Positions 20,301 through 29,087 of a stretch of DNA of 64,000 nt are shown here, in pieces. Origin of the DNA: Saccharomyces uvarum (Eukaryota; Ascomycota; Saccharomycetes; Saccharomycetales; Saccharomycetaceae); contig OX365929.1 of NCBI GenBank assembly GCA_947243795.1, positions 124,001 through 188,000 on the forward strand, read 5' to 3'. Both the position numbers and the translations under genes were made by a program. Within the stretch, counting starts at the first letter, position 1. Each line of letters opens with the position of its first letter. The notes beneath the pieces are model-generated. The model made no database searches and was not told the DNA's origin. It saw only the letters and a program-made list of their open reading frames with translations.

Positions 20301-21522
20301 GAGTGTTAATTACAGGAGCAGATTTTTGATGCGGCATATCCTGAAACGATGGCTTACTTGCTCTTGAAGGAACGGCAATTTGAGGTGCACTTTGTTGCTG
20401 AGGAAATTGATTTGGTGGGTAAAGTCCGAGAGCAGGAGATTGTAATAGTTCATTTGGAATAACATCAGGCAATTCGATCCCAGCATTCTTTTTTTGAATT
20501 AAAAACATGGCAATGGCAAATTCCAATTTAGTGAATTCCGCATTGTTATGAATGTCAGCTAGGTCCCAGATAGTGGCTAGTGTCTCTTGGTTTAGTCTGG
20601 ATGATAAGAAGAATGGGACCAACAATGCAGAACTTAATGAACCAGCATGATTTTTATCTAAGGAGTCGAAGATTGAATCAAACTGTTGTTTTTTTTCAAA
20701 ACTCAATGACCAGTCTGAAGAAGCGTTACTGAAGGCGCCTGTTGATAGACGAGATATAGTGGATTGCCTTGTTAATGATGATACACCCGTAGAATTGGCA
20801 CTTATGGGGGCAGTTCTAATCTGCTGGTTGGCATTAGCAGCTTCCAAGCGAATAGAATCCCATAACTGAGTAGATAATACAGTTGGAGGTGGATTCATAC
20901 TTGGATGATTTGACATAGAAAGTTGGATCAGATACATTGCCATTATGAATTCAGATTTGTTAAGCACCCCTGAAGTATCTCTATCACAAAGAGCCCAAAT
21001 TTCACCCAAAGTTTGGTTTGGCAATCTTGCCTTTAAAAAAATGTCTTTGGCCTTGTCGCCTGCCACAGTTTGAGCGCCCTTTGCTGTCCTCTCAAACAAC
21101 TGTGAAAACTTAGCAATATCATTAGCAGATAAAGGTGGGACGTCAGTAGCATTTGCATTAGTAATTACGCTAGTACTTTGCATTGGAGCCGGGTTCGAAT
21201 CTGTGGAGAAAGTAGCCAATTGTACTGGTAAATTCTCGTAGAGGACGCTAGAAATTGGTTGGTTGGGAACCTGTTGCAGCTGAGCAATCATTCTCAGAGC
21301 AGCCGAAAATTCATTTAAGTTCAAAAACCCTTTATTATCTATATCGACCATAGCCCAGACTTGAGATAGTATTTGCCCTGGAAGTCCAGAGGACGCAAAG
21401 AGAGGTCTGACCGCTTCGCCAGTAACCACCCCAAGATCTTCAGAATCCAATTGATGGAATTTTTGGTTGTAAAGAGCTTGTTCCTGAGAGGACAATGGAG
21501 TCCTAAATGTAATAGACGCCAT
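17386..21522 (-). CDS. EDE1: Endocytic EH-domain scaffold Ede1
   Basis: 1378-residue Eps15-like scaffold that starts clathrin-mediated endocytic sites at the plasma membrane and forms condensates there. Domains in order: three EH domains (about 14-105, 135-230, 277-365) with EF-hand-like loops (DIDNKGFLNLNEF, CDRDTSGVLNKSEF, SLDKNHAGSL), which bind NPF motifs of partners; a Pro/Gln-rich linker (about 370-545); a long coiled coil (about 590-870) for self-assembly; a Ser/Thr/Asp/Glu-rich region; and a C-terminal UBA domain (about 1338-1378, ELSGMGFTEEEAHNALERSN) that binds ubiquitin. The third EH loop lacks some acidic ligands of a canonical EF hand, as expected for this family. The ATG at 21522 is the first in frame. 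Confidence 0.96.
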   Translation of the reverse strand: MASITFRTPLSSQEQALYNQKFHQLDSEDLGVVTGEAVRPLFASSGLPGQILSQVWAMVDIDNKGFLNLNEFSAALRMIAQLQQVPNQPISSVLYENLPVQLATFSTDSNPAPMQSTSVITNANATDVPPLSANDIAKFSQLFERTAKGAQTVAGDKAKDIFLKARLPNQTLGEIWALCDRDTSGVLNKSEFIMAMYLIQLSMSNHPSMNPPPTVLSTQLWDSIRLEAANANQQIRTAPISANSTGVSSLTRQSTISRLSTGAFSNASSDWSLSFEKKQQFDSIFDSLDKNHAGSLSSALLVPFFLSSRLNQETLATIWDLADIHNNAEFTKLEFAIAMFLIQKKNAGIELPDVIPNELLQSPALGLYPPNQFPQQQSAPQIAVPSRASKPSFQDMPHQKSAPVINTQPTAPQVLRQNSNNGSLNDLLALNPSFSSPSPSKAQPLLQNNTNNSFSYDNNNGQTALQQQPQQPQQPPALSHSSTGLKKFTPTSNFGQSIIREEPEEQEPPKEAQRAISTQQPPPVPKHAASPVQRAASVTLPQVPNFSAFSMPTSAITGAAVGTAALGAAALSRSSNNTFQNHDLFADGEASAQLSSATTEMANLSNQVNSLSKQASITNEKKSRATQELKRVTEMKISIQTKLNNLRSNHDQNVTQTEQLEAQVSQINNENETLTQQLAVSEANYHAAESKLNELTTDLQESQTKNAELKDQITNLNSMTASLQSQLNEKQQHVKQERSMIDVNSKQLELNQITVVNLQKEIDGLGEKIGVYLTKQKELNDYQKTVEEQHAQLQSKYQDLSNKDTDLADRETQLEERNKQIEEQENLYHQHVSKLQAMFDDLSQRKAIFDKADQELKERNIEYANNVRELSERQMNLAMGQLPDDTKDIISKHVSNNDTATKEVAPRENAHEDTVSKFVDTTVENSNLNDNRIKEDEEKTERTESDVFDRDVPTLGSQSDNENTTTNNGTDSGTETTNVNLTETLSDRFDGDLNEYGIPRSQSLTSSIANNAPQSVRDDVELPETLEERDTTISNAANSDRTENLSHIPGEWEATPATASTDVLSNECTEVIENASTTKRANSNEDGESESSIQESPRLSAQPLPNTQSKSKSINEEFPPIQELNIDESDSSSSDDEFEDTREIPSGAVKSSETQSNPQPSSVLPATTEQRVQTPLKDYSFSHNENNPRKVVLPSKDEFDDEFAGLEQAAVEEDNGADSESEFENVANTGSMEQFETIHHKDLDDELQTNAFTGTLTSSSNPSISKEQAQQQSTGDPAQVSNDEWDEIFAGFGNSKAETVVVANPTIPQQPVPLKSDSTISASKQTNPTINRGVATTPKALAVEELSGMGFTEEEAHNALERSNWDLEAATNFLLDSA

Positions 21523-21884
21523 AACTTATACTGTTTGGTCCTGTTGAAAAAACACACGAATAAAAATGAAAAAGGGGAGAGATCTTGAATTTCTCAAATC
21601 TATCTGTAGTTTTGCACGCAATGTGTTGTTTCGTGAAGGCCAGTAGTTATCTTTATTAAGAAATCTCTGTTACAATTCAGTTAACAGTTTTACTGAACAG
21701 GGGTCTTTGATAATTGAAGATTCCGATTATAGGAGAAATTTGATCCCCCTCCAAATTCCAGGCGGGTAACGAAGCGCGTAGTTTTTCATATCATGGTCAA
21801 AAAGTACACATACAGCATAGCCATGAATATGTGCATATCTTTTATTGCAATGTTTCATGTATTGTCGAAGCACGGCAGTAAGCG
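21523..21884. promoter_or_regulatory. EDE1/PSY4 divergent promoter with Reb1-type site
   Basis: 362 bp. CGGGTAA (Reb1 type) at 21763-21769 lies 116 bp from the PSY4 ATG and 241 bp from the EDE1 ATG, the usual place for a nucleosome-depleting factor in a shared promoter. Confidence 0.5.
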
Positions 21885-23210
21885 ATGAGCTCAACGATGT
21901 TGGACGATGTGGATGATAATATGATGGGTATCAAGTCCCTTCACCTGTACGAGCTGTTAAACAATGTGGTGAAAATTGGCGACAAAACGCAGTTGATGAC
22001 GGCGGGTCCCGAGGAAGTTTTGCCCGACTTGATTCAGCATATCACTGATACGATACCGTTTGACCTGTTTATAAATCTCAAGAATGGGACGAGCGATGCC
22101 AGGAAACTCATTAGTAGGCTGAATGACTTGGGCAAGTTCCTGAATGATAACTTCTTACAAAAACATATATTCCCATTCACTATACTGCGGATATGCGAGT
22201 TATGTTATGATCCGTTCAAGTACTATAAGATCAATGAGTTAGACAAATTTGTGAACGCGTTGGAAAAGTGTTGTTTGGTGACCACCAGTTGGCAAGAGCC
22301 CGAAAACATGGATGATGAGAACGAGGAAGACGCCGATGGGAAGGATATCAAGATTCAAGAAGATGTCTCGCTGATGAAGATCCCGTGGATGGATAAAGAA
22401 ACTACCGACCAGTTAACTCCCTTTATTAGAGAAATCGATTCGATAATGAGCGTCAATCTAGGCTACGATGACGAAGAAGATGAAGATAATGAAGACGGGG
22501 AAGAGGAAGGATTCTTCGACGGTGACGAAAATGAGGAATTGGAGAGCAAGGGCAAGCATAATATTCTGTTAAAAGACGAAAACTTCATGGTGGAAGAATA
22601 TTATGAGGACGACGGTGACGTAAACGATGATATTGCTGATAAGGAAAGGCAAAAAAGAGCAGATTCTGTTGAAGATGATAATGACGACGACGACGATGAT
22701 GATGATGATTATCGCGAGGATGCCATGGATGAAGATGATGAAGACGATGACCACATGGGAAGCACGGATGACGACGAAGACGATGATGATGACGAGCGAG
22801 AGGAGGGAAGCCTTAAGGTACGCAGACGGGACGATAAGATGGGAACCCCAAGGAAGAGAAAACCCACAGAACTAGACAACTTCGAATACGACGACTCCCC
22901 ATCGCTCACAGGTAAGGACCTCACAACGCCGAAAAAGTACAAGCATAACACGACGGGCAGATTCTCGATAATAGAGTCGCCCTCGTCATCACTGCTGATT
23001 AGCAGCCATGAGATGACATCCAGCCAAGAGGAGGAGAAAGACGATGTTCATGGATTGAGAAATGACGAGGGCCTGAACGACGTGCTGTCACAAGATGACG
23101 AATTGGTCAGTCCGTCGATAAGTACTTCGCAAGAAGATAAGATGATTGCGATTGCCGGTATCACCTACCGCGAGAATATCAGTAGTCCATTGGGCAAGAA
23201 GTCCAGGTGA
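21885..23210 (+). CDS. PSY4: PP4 phosphatase regulatory subunit Psy4
   Basis: 441-residue R2-type regulatory subunit of the Pph3-Psy2-Psy4 (PP4) phosphatase, which dephosphorylates gamma-H2A and Rad53 during recovery from DNA damage. The conserved PPP4R2 core is in the first 150 residues (EVLPDLIQHITDTIPFDLF, FPFTILRICELCYDPFKYY, KFVNALEKCCLVTTSW). Residues about 195-310 are almost wholly Asp/Glu with several uninterrupted D runs encoded by GAC/GAT repeats. The tail has basic patches (RKRKPTEL, PKKYKH) that could be nuclear signals. The length equals that recalled for S. cerevisiae. Confidence 0.93.
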   Translation: MSSTMLDDVDDNMMGIKSLHLYELLNNVVKIGDKTQLMTAGPEEVLPDLIQHITDTIPFDLFINLKNGTSDARKLISRLNDLGKFLNDNFLQKHIFPFTILRICELCYDPFKYYKINELDKFVNALEKCCLVTTSWQEPENMDDENEEDADGKDIKIQEDVSLMKIPWMDKETTDQLTPFIREIDSIMSVNLGYDDEEDEDNEDGEEEGFFDGDENEELESKGKHNILLKDENFMVEEYYEDDGDVNDDIADKERQKRADSVEDDNDDDDDDDDDYREDAMDEDDEDDDHMGSTDDDEDDDDDEREEGSLKVRRRDDKMGTPRKRKPTELDNFEYDDSPSLTGKDLTTPKKYKHNTTGRFSIIESPSSSLLISSHEMTSSQEEEKDDVHGLRNDEGLNDVLSQDDELVSPSISTSQEDKMIAIAGITYRENISSPLGKKSR

Positions 23211-23573
23211 TCATCAGATGACCTAGTTTGCATAACATAATGTATTGGTAGTAACAGTTACATATACAAAATATATTTCATTTTTTTTCCGTGCTTTTTC
23301 TTTGGTATTTCTTCAGGATCTTGGTTATTTATGTATATATAGAATAAGATAATAGTTTATTTAATCTTGGTTGGTATTTTTTGGCGTTTTTTTTCGGTTT
23401 TTGCTAGGGATAGTGTCCCCGCTAATAAATAATGAAGAAGGGCGGTTTAAGTTACTAGAATATAAAATACATGTAAAGTTTCATTTATGGTGTGTGCGTG
23501 CATGCATGCATGTGTGTACGCTTGATTGTTTGGTTGTTTCTATGTGCATGAAAAAATGTACGTATCACACATC
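23211..23573. other. Convergent PSY4/COR1 spacer
   Basis: 363 bp, T-rich, with a short TG/CATG repeat (near 23489-23520). No gene seen. Confidence 0.45.
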
Positions 23574-24947
23574 TTACCATCTCATCATGGACATGTCACT
23601 TCTGATTCTCATGTAATCTAATAACCCTTCGATTTGACCGGTACCAGCGATGGCAATGTCTTGGTCCCATAATCTCTTACCAGCCCAAGCCTTGACGTCT
23701 TTAACGGTTACGGCGTCGATCTTCTTGAAGGCTTCAGCCAAAGACTCTTTGGAGCCCTTAGCAAGCACTTCTGCTCCTAATAGGTTGGCGTCGTTGACGG
23801 GGTTACCGGATTGGCACAGTTGTCCCAAGTGCAGTTTTAATAGTGACTTGGCACGCTCCACTTCAGTGTCAGTGACGGAAATGGTCAATCTGTTCCATTG
23901 CTTCAAAGTGAAATGCATCAGGTCATCAATATTGGCGATGTTTCTGGTAGCAGTAGAGAACCCCCATAAACCGGAATCTTTGTACGATAGCGAGAAATGG
24001 TTGAAAGAGTCGCACAATTGGTACTCTTGTATGTTATCCAGTAATTTGATACCTTGCAATCTGGAAGCGGGTTCGAAAGCGTTATAGGAGCCGAAGATTT
24101 GAGCGGCTAATTTAGCGACGAAATATTGCGGGGAGGTGACGGATTCACCCTCCACAGCCAAGGAGATCCAAGCCTTGGGCAAAGTGTCGTCTCTTAATCT
24201 GACCTCGGAGCCCAAAAAGGAGGATTTCTTCTTGAGTACTGGCTTGGTGCCGTTCTGCAAGCTGAGGTTCTTGGATTCAATGTGGTTCACTAAATCCTCG
24301 TGCTTGATGTTGCCGGTACCCACAATCACAGCGTTTGAATTCAAAAAGTGGTTGTGAGCAAAGGACTCCAAGTCAGCAACAACCAAGTTCTCTAGGGACT
24401 CTTGAGTACCCCTTGTTGGTAGAGAGAGTGGAGTGTTTTGGAAAGCGGTGGAGTGCAAATGTTCCAAGACTCTGTTGGGTTGATCATTCTCTTCGAAGTC
24501 TTGAACTTGCTTCAAGACAGATTTTTTCGTAGTCTCGAAATTAGAAGAGGACAGTAAACTGGCCTTTTGCTGGATAAAAGACTGGTTCAAAAAATCCAAC
24601 GATTTAGCAGTAGAATCTGGTAACGAGGACACAATGTAAGATTGGAAGTCTCTGGAGACAGTGGAGGACAGGGCCAAGCCCTCCTTAGCGGCTGTGGCGG
24701 CGCTTTCTCTGGAGAGGAAGACATTTTTCCACAAGTTGGAAACCCCGTTGTTGTAAGGATTTTCGTTAGCAGAACCGGAACCGAAGACTACACCGACGGA
24801 GGCAGAGTGCGCAAAAGGGTTATGCTCCGTGGCCACAACTATCCCATTGGATAATTGAGTCACCTGGGCCTTGGGGGCTGGAGCAGCGGTGGCCAAGGTC
24901 CTCTTGAACTGGTTGGAGACAGTCTTTGAAGATACTGATCTGAGCAT
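23574..24947 (-). CDS. COR1: Cytochrome bc1 core subunit 1
   Basis: 457-residue core protein 1 of ubiquinol-cytochrome c reductase (complex III) on the matrix side of the inner mitochondrial membrane. The start at 24947 (MLRSVSSKTVSNQFKRTLAT) gives a Ser/Arg/Lys-rich presequence and the S. cerevisiae length; 18 codons upstream are open but begin with a non-ATG codon. It is an M16 peptidase fold with two repeats. The HxxEH zinc motif is absent at the expected place (VFGSGSANENPYNNG), so it is structural, not a protease. Conserved segments: GVSNLWKNVFLS, SLPTRGTQESLENLV, GSYNAFEPASRLQGIKL, and the C-terminal WDQDIAIAGTGQIEGLLDYM. A HAP-type CCAAT box lies 317 bp upstream. Confidence 0.96.
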   Translation of the reverse strand: MLRSVSSKTVSNQFKRTLATAAPAPKAQVTQLSNGIVVATEHNPFAHSASVGVVFGSGSANENPYNNGVSNLWKNVFLSRESAATAAKEGLALSSTVSRDFQSYIVSSLPDSTAKSLDFLNQSFIQQKASLLSSSNFETTKKSVLKQVQDFEENDQPNRVLEHLHSTAFQNTPLSLPTRGTQESLENLVVADLESFAHNHFLNSNAVIVGTGNIKHEDLVNHIESKNLSLQNGTKPVLKKKSSFLGSEVRLRDDTLPKAWISLAVEGESVTSPQYFVAKLAAQIFGSYNAFEPASRLQGIKLLDNIQEYQLCDSFNHFSLSYKDSGLWGFSTATRNIANIDDLMHFTLKQWNRLTISVTDTEVERAKSLLKLHLGQLCQSGNPVNDANLLGAEVLAKGSKESLAEAFKKIDAVTVKDVKAWAGKRLWDQDIAIAGTGQIEGLLDYMRIRSDMSMMRW

Positions 24948-25263
24948 TTTTATATTACTATTTCTCGCGATGATGATGTTCTTGCTATTATATCTCCACA
25001 ATTGCTTTGGTTAGCAATGGTAACAATTTAAAACAAGGGCGTGCGACTTATACGAAAGGAGATGAGATTATCTTCTTTGCAAAGCTAGTGCTTTATTATA
25101 TGTTTGTTTTTCTCGAATAAGATGGGGGGGAAAGAGAGTAGGGGAATATCGGATAGGGAGCGCGGTAGGCCTTCATTTTTCTAGTTTGATTTTTATTTGG
25201 TGCAGCAGGCGGCGGGACTTAGTGCCTCCAGAGAAGAAAAAGCGGTTTGAATTTATTGTAATT

Positions 25264-25271
25264 TCATTGGT
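25264..25271 (-). promoter_or_regulatory. COR1: HAP-type CCAAT box upstream of COR1
   Basis: TCATTGGT fits TNRYTGGB, 317-324 bp upstream of the COR1 ATG. COR1 is HAP-regulated in S. cerevisiae. Confidence 0.5.
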
Positions 25272-25921
25272 GCAAAAATACGTCCCACCGGGTTATCACC
25301 AGAACCGTCTCCAGTGTGTTACCCTCTTTTTCTCCGGGTTACAGGTATCGTATAGAGGTATATTTCTGGTTCGTTTTTCTTTTTCTTTTTCTTTTTCTTC
25401 TTCTTCAAAAGATGGGTGTGGGTGGAAGGCAAGGGGGGAGTGAGGGCAATGGATGCCAAGTAACTCCAATTGCCGCTGACACGGAAAGTCACCGCGCTGA
25501 CTCATATGCGCGTTCCATCCCCGCCGTGCCAATGCCGTGTGATGTAACGCTTTGTAACGCGCGACGGGCCGAGGGTCGGAAATATACCCCGGACTGCCGG
25601 CCGCATACTATTGGTTCACCGGCTCCTGCAAGGCCCGAAATGCGGGCCGGCAAATTAGCCTGCAACGACGCGGCCAAGGGTTTCCCTTGTTTCGGCATTG
25701 TGAGGCATTTCCCCATACCTTTTACCGGCTCCAATACTTCGAGAAAGCTGCCATGATGACAAAAAAAAAGGCAAAGCCGAAGACAATGTGACCGCTTCCC
25801 CATATGCCCGCTCAGTTGCGCATGCATGATTGGTAATGTCTTCGGATGCTGCCTGCGTCCTTCCGCGGCGATATATCCTTAAATATCAGGTGTATGTGTA
25901 TGAGTAGTAAATGTATAAAAC

Positions 25922-25932
<11 letters not shown>

Positions 25933-25952
<20 letters not shown>
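25933..25952. repeat. (TG)10 microsatellite
   Basis: Ten uninterrupted TG units preceded by (TA)n, about 185-200 bp upstream of the ECM13 ATG. Confidence 0.9.
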
Positions 25953-25953
<1 letters not shown>

Positions 25954-26135
25954 ACGTCCATGGTATTCCAGCCTTCGTGTGTATTGTTTTTCTTGCTTTT
26001 TTCCCTTATTCGTAATCTTGTATGACTGAAGAACGATATATCAGCTATACCCCCTACAAAAAGTTTTCCACTTTTAAGCTATCAAGCTGACTTTATTTAC
26101 TGTATCACTCATATAAAAGAAAAGCACACACCACG

Positions 26136-26948
26136 ATGTTAAAGAACTCTGCTCACCCCGCCATTGAAGACCAATATGCGTTGGCCAGTACGGCCCGCTC
26201 CAAATTGGCAAGATGTGTCAATGTCACTACTAGAAATAAAGATTACAATTTAAGGGTGTTAGTGGGCCACGCTAACCTGCTAGATAAAATAACCGCAAAT
26301 GTGGAAGCGCACAATGCTGCCGTCGACGCCCTTTCCACAGACCTGTTCGATAAAGGTCACGAAAACCTGTCCATTGAGCATATCGAACTATCTAATGCTA
26401 GGAGGGACGCCAGCGATAACGAGGAGCATACCGACAAGACAGGCCATGGCAACTACTACGACTTTTACTCTAGTGACGACGACCAAGACGTTGACACTCT
26501 GTCTTCCACTGACAGCGAAGACGAGGACGATTATGAGGAATACGATTTCGACTACGAAAGTACCTTCGGGGAGCATAACAGGAAAATCGACACCTTCTTC
26601 AGCTCGCACACCACCCCTAATTACCAATATCTAACTCACACTGAATCTCATTCCGAACAAGCCGATGAGTTTTCAGACGCCGCTCCGCGCTACAATGCCC
26701 TTTCCGCGTCTACTCCAACGGCGTGGGATGAACCGGAAGAAAAGCATCCCCACCCTCACTCTAGGGACGACGCTACAAAGCTTGGACATGTAGGTTTGAA
26801 TGGCTCGTTGCCAATCTTCCGCGTACTGTCGCGTCGGGCAACTGAGCACGACGATGACAGTAGTACTAGCGACAACGAAAGCGCTAGCGACATCGAGGAC
26901 GGTTCCGTACCATTAACTAGATTTCATTCTTGTCCAATCACAGCATAA
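26136..26948 (+). CDS. ECM13: Ecm13, protein of unknown function
   Basis: 270-residue protein matching YBL043W by position and sequence; S. cerevisiae has 257 residues as I recall, and a paralogue, YJR115W. Function is unknown; mutants were scored for cell-wall sensitivity. The conserved N-terminus ([38 protein letters not shown]) is helical. From residue about 90 the protein is dominated by Asp/Glu/Ser ([20 protein letters not shown]) with aromatic Tyr/Phe spacing. It ends with a short conserved basic motif ([15 protein letters not shown]). There is no signal peptide or membrane segment. It is probably an intrinsically disordered adaptor (inference). Confidence 0.9.
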   Translation: MLKNSAHPAIEDQYALASTARSKLARCVNVTTRNKDYNLRVLVGHANLLDKITANVEAHNAAVDALSTDLFDKGHENLSIEHIELSNARRDASDNEEHTDKTGHGNYYDFYSSDDDQDVDTLSSTDSEDEDDYEEYDFDYESTFGEHNRKIDTFFSSHTTPNYQYLTHTESHSEQADEFSDAAPRYNALSASTPTAWDEPEEKHPHPHSRDDATKLGHVGLNGSLPIFRVLSRRATEHDDDSSTSDNESASDIEDGSVPLTRFHSCPITA

Positions 26949-27182
26949 AGAGAAAAAGACCTTCCTTTGATGATCAATCACGCACATTCCCACTCATACA
27001 CATATCTGCATTCATTTTTTTTTCTTTTTTTGGTTATTGTATCACTACCGATTGACGACTGACTACACGACATTCACTCCTCCCCGCTTGTCAAATAAAC
27101 GAACATATTCTTAATTTTCATAACATATACAGAATAAAACTGACCTAAATTGGGTTTTCTATTTATTATTGTTATTATTATT

Positions 27183-28318
27183 TTATTTTTTTCTTTTACC
27201 ATTATCATTATTGTCCAAGTCTTTTTTGCCTAGGTTTTTCGTATTTATTTCGAATCCACTCGGACCTTCAGTACCACAGATTTCAAAAAGCTCCCTTCCA
27301 CATTCAAATTCTTCCACTTCAATCCAGTGTTCAAACCACTTAATTTCCGTCATCCTGTTGTTGGGAAAAACTGTACCAATATGCAATAACTTAATGCGCC
27401 AACAGCGTACCCAATAAAATAATTTAGAATCAAAGTAGAAAAATTACCTATGCTACTCATGATAGCTTGAATGACGGACCATGCCAAAACGGACTTGCTT
27501 GTAATAAGTTTAGTATTACTTAAGGAACCTAATGCCAAACGACCCTTAGATTTGCAAAGAGTCAAAATCAAAAGGCCAAATGCTGTAAATGGGGTAATAA
27601 TGGATTTTGTTACAAAGATATAACGTAAATTGTCAGCCGACAGCCATAAGAATGGCAGTGACGTAACCCAGAAGATCATAAAACACATAAATTCAAAGTT
27701 AGTCAAATACGGGTCTGCTATTGTGTCCTTGATTCTAGTGTTCAAATCGTTACCGAAGATAGCCTTCAGCATTAACTGGACACACTCGCTACCGATGTGA
27801 GCAAGCGTGGAGGTCCAAATACACGCCATAATGACACGATTTATGATGATCCAAATGAAAAATAAACACCAAGGATATCCTTGATGAAATGGGGAAGATA
27901 TATGATAATTGTTGCCTACTTTTGAAGATAAAATCAGAAAAAACGCGACGAACGTGTATCCTGTCCAAATGCAAATCCAAGTCTGCCACCAGTTCAGGCC
28001 AAGTTTTAGACCGGTAGCGGAGATCTGTCATGTGTTAATGTTGAAGGCTTAAGAAATTCAAAAGAAAGTGTACTCTTTCCAAGTCCATGTTCTTCTCTTG
28101 GCCTCTATACGCCTCAGCTCCCCGTTGTACAAATATGTGGATAATAAGGATTTTCGAAGCTCCTTGAACGTTCTTATGGGCTCTTCGGGATTCTCGTTAG
28201 TTGGTTCAATGGTGTCGTCTCGTTTGGTAGTAGAACGTTCATTGTCATCGGTAAGCGAGGTGGTGCCTGTGCCGTTTTGCAATGTCTTTGACGAAGTATC
28301 AGAATCAAATAACGGCAT
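27183..28318 (-). pseudogene. Decayed tandem copy of the uridine permease gene FUI1
   Basis: Minus-strand sequence lining up with FUI1 from its start to its C-terminus. Blocks: the N-terminus 28318-28058 (FKELRKSLLSTYLYNGELR, EAKRRTWTWKEYTFF); a middle part 28031-27789 (GLNWWQTWICIWTGYTFVAF); membrane segments 27829-27428 (LMLKAIFGNDLNTRIKDT, TLCKSKGRLALGSL); and a tail 27386-27183 (WFEHWIEVEEFECGRELFE). It is broken by three in-frame stops just after the first block, small length changes near 27890-27930, a 222-codon internal deletion relative to FUI1 (junction near 27420-27426), and a short deletion near 27355. About 70% of residues agree with Fui1 in the middle block, so the copy is old. 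The neighbouring FUI1 is intact. S. cerevisiae, as I recall, has no second copy here. Confidence 0.93.
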
Positions 28319-29087
28319 CCGATACGGGCAAAATCTTGTGCATGCAGTTTGGCTCTCAAAGTCTTGCAGCCTAAGCGAAGCACGTCATTATCTTCTATAA
28401 GAAAAGAGAAGCTAAAAATACCGAAGACTAGAACTATTCTTATTAAATCATAGATTCCAAGACACGATTAATAAAAAAAGAAATTTTTCCGCCGGAGAAT
28501 AATAATTTCTCAAAAGCAGTATGTGCCTCTCTGTTATCCTCATCATTAGAATAACGGTACCAGTTGCGAGAGTAGCAGAATTATTTTCCTGCGGACCCCT
28601 TTGACAGCGGCGAGCGAAAGCTGCAGGACAGAATAAAAAAGAAGGAAATATGGGACAGGCGGAATTTTTGTTTTTTATGCAGCCCGGCACAGGGCGCATT
28701 CCTTTTTTAGTGGACGCAGTGTAGCGCCGCTCAGTCTCTGGCGCAGTTCAATGCAGTCGAAGTATCGCAACGAATTAGCTGCAGAGAAAGAGCGTTTATA
28801 CCCAAGAGTGATTCTTGGTGGGTTTAGAGGTTTTCGAGGTTTGAGCTTGAGTGATTGAAGATCAACATCAGAGAATATCCCGTTTCCAGCTAATGATATG
28901 TGTGTTTACGCCGACTTTTAGAAACGAAGATCACACCATTTGTGGGTACGTTAAATACAGTGAAAATGTTCTTGGCATTCGTGTGTACATACAAACTTGA
29001 TCGGGTATACGCAGATTAAAATTAAATTAAGTACTTTTTAGTTTTGATATTATTATGATAGTGAGTATTTGGGTTATTATAATTTAT
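28319..29087. promoter_or_regulatory. Relict promoter of the FUI1 pseudogene and FUI1 3' region
   Basis: 769 bp. Segments 28485-28515 and 28603-28629 are similar, in order and spacing, to FUI1 promoter segments 31188-31223 and 31371-31396, so the duplication included at least 300 bp of promoter. The part nearest FUI1 (28760-29087) is ordinary A+T-rich 3' sequence. Confidence 0.7.

Larger units (their letters stand above)
24948..26135. promoter_or_regulatory. Long COR1/ECM13 divergent promoter region
   Basis: 1188 bp. A HAP-type TCATTGGT is at 25264-25271. Polypyrimidine CTTTTT repeats lie at 25378-25405. A G+C-rich block spans about 25500-25700 with several CGG/CCG triplets. A (TG)10 tract is at 25933-25952, beside TATATA. 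In S. cerevisiae a poorly supported ORF (YBL044W) lies in this interval. Open frames here start with non-ATG codons or overlap each other, so I do not call one. Confidence 0.45.

Noticed and set aside
22627-22951. Met/Thr-rich and Ser-rich frames over PSY4
   Set aside because: Frame shadows of the PSY4 Asp/Glu repeat.
24948-25001. 18-codon extension of COR1
   Set aside because: Begins with TTG; the ATG at 24947 gives the expected presequence and length.
25316-25756. Plus-strand open frame (146 codons) in the COR1/ECM13 spacer, where YBL044W is placed in S. cerevisiae
   Set aside because: It begins with GTG, overlaps an equally open minus-strand frame, and runs through promoter-like GC-rich DNA; no recognisable domain.
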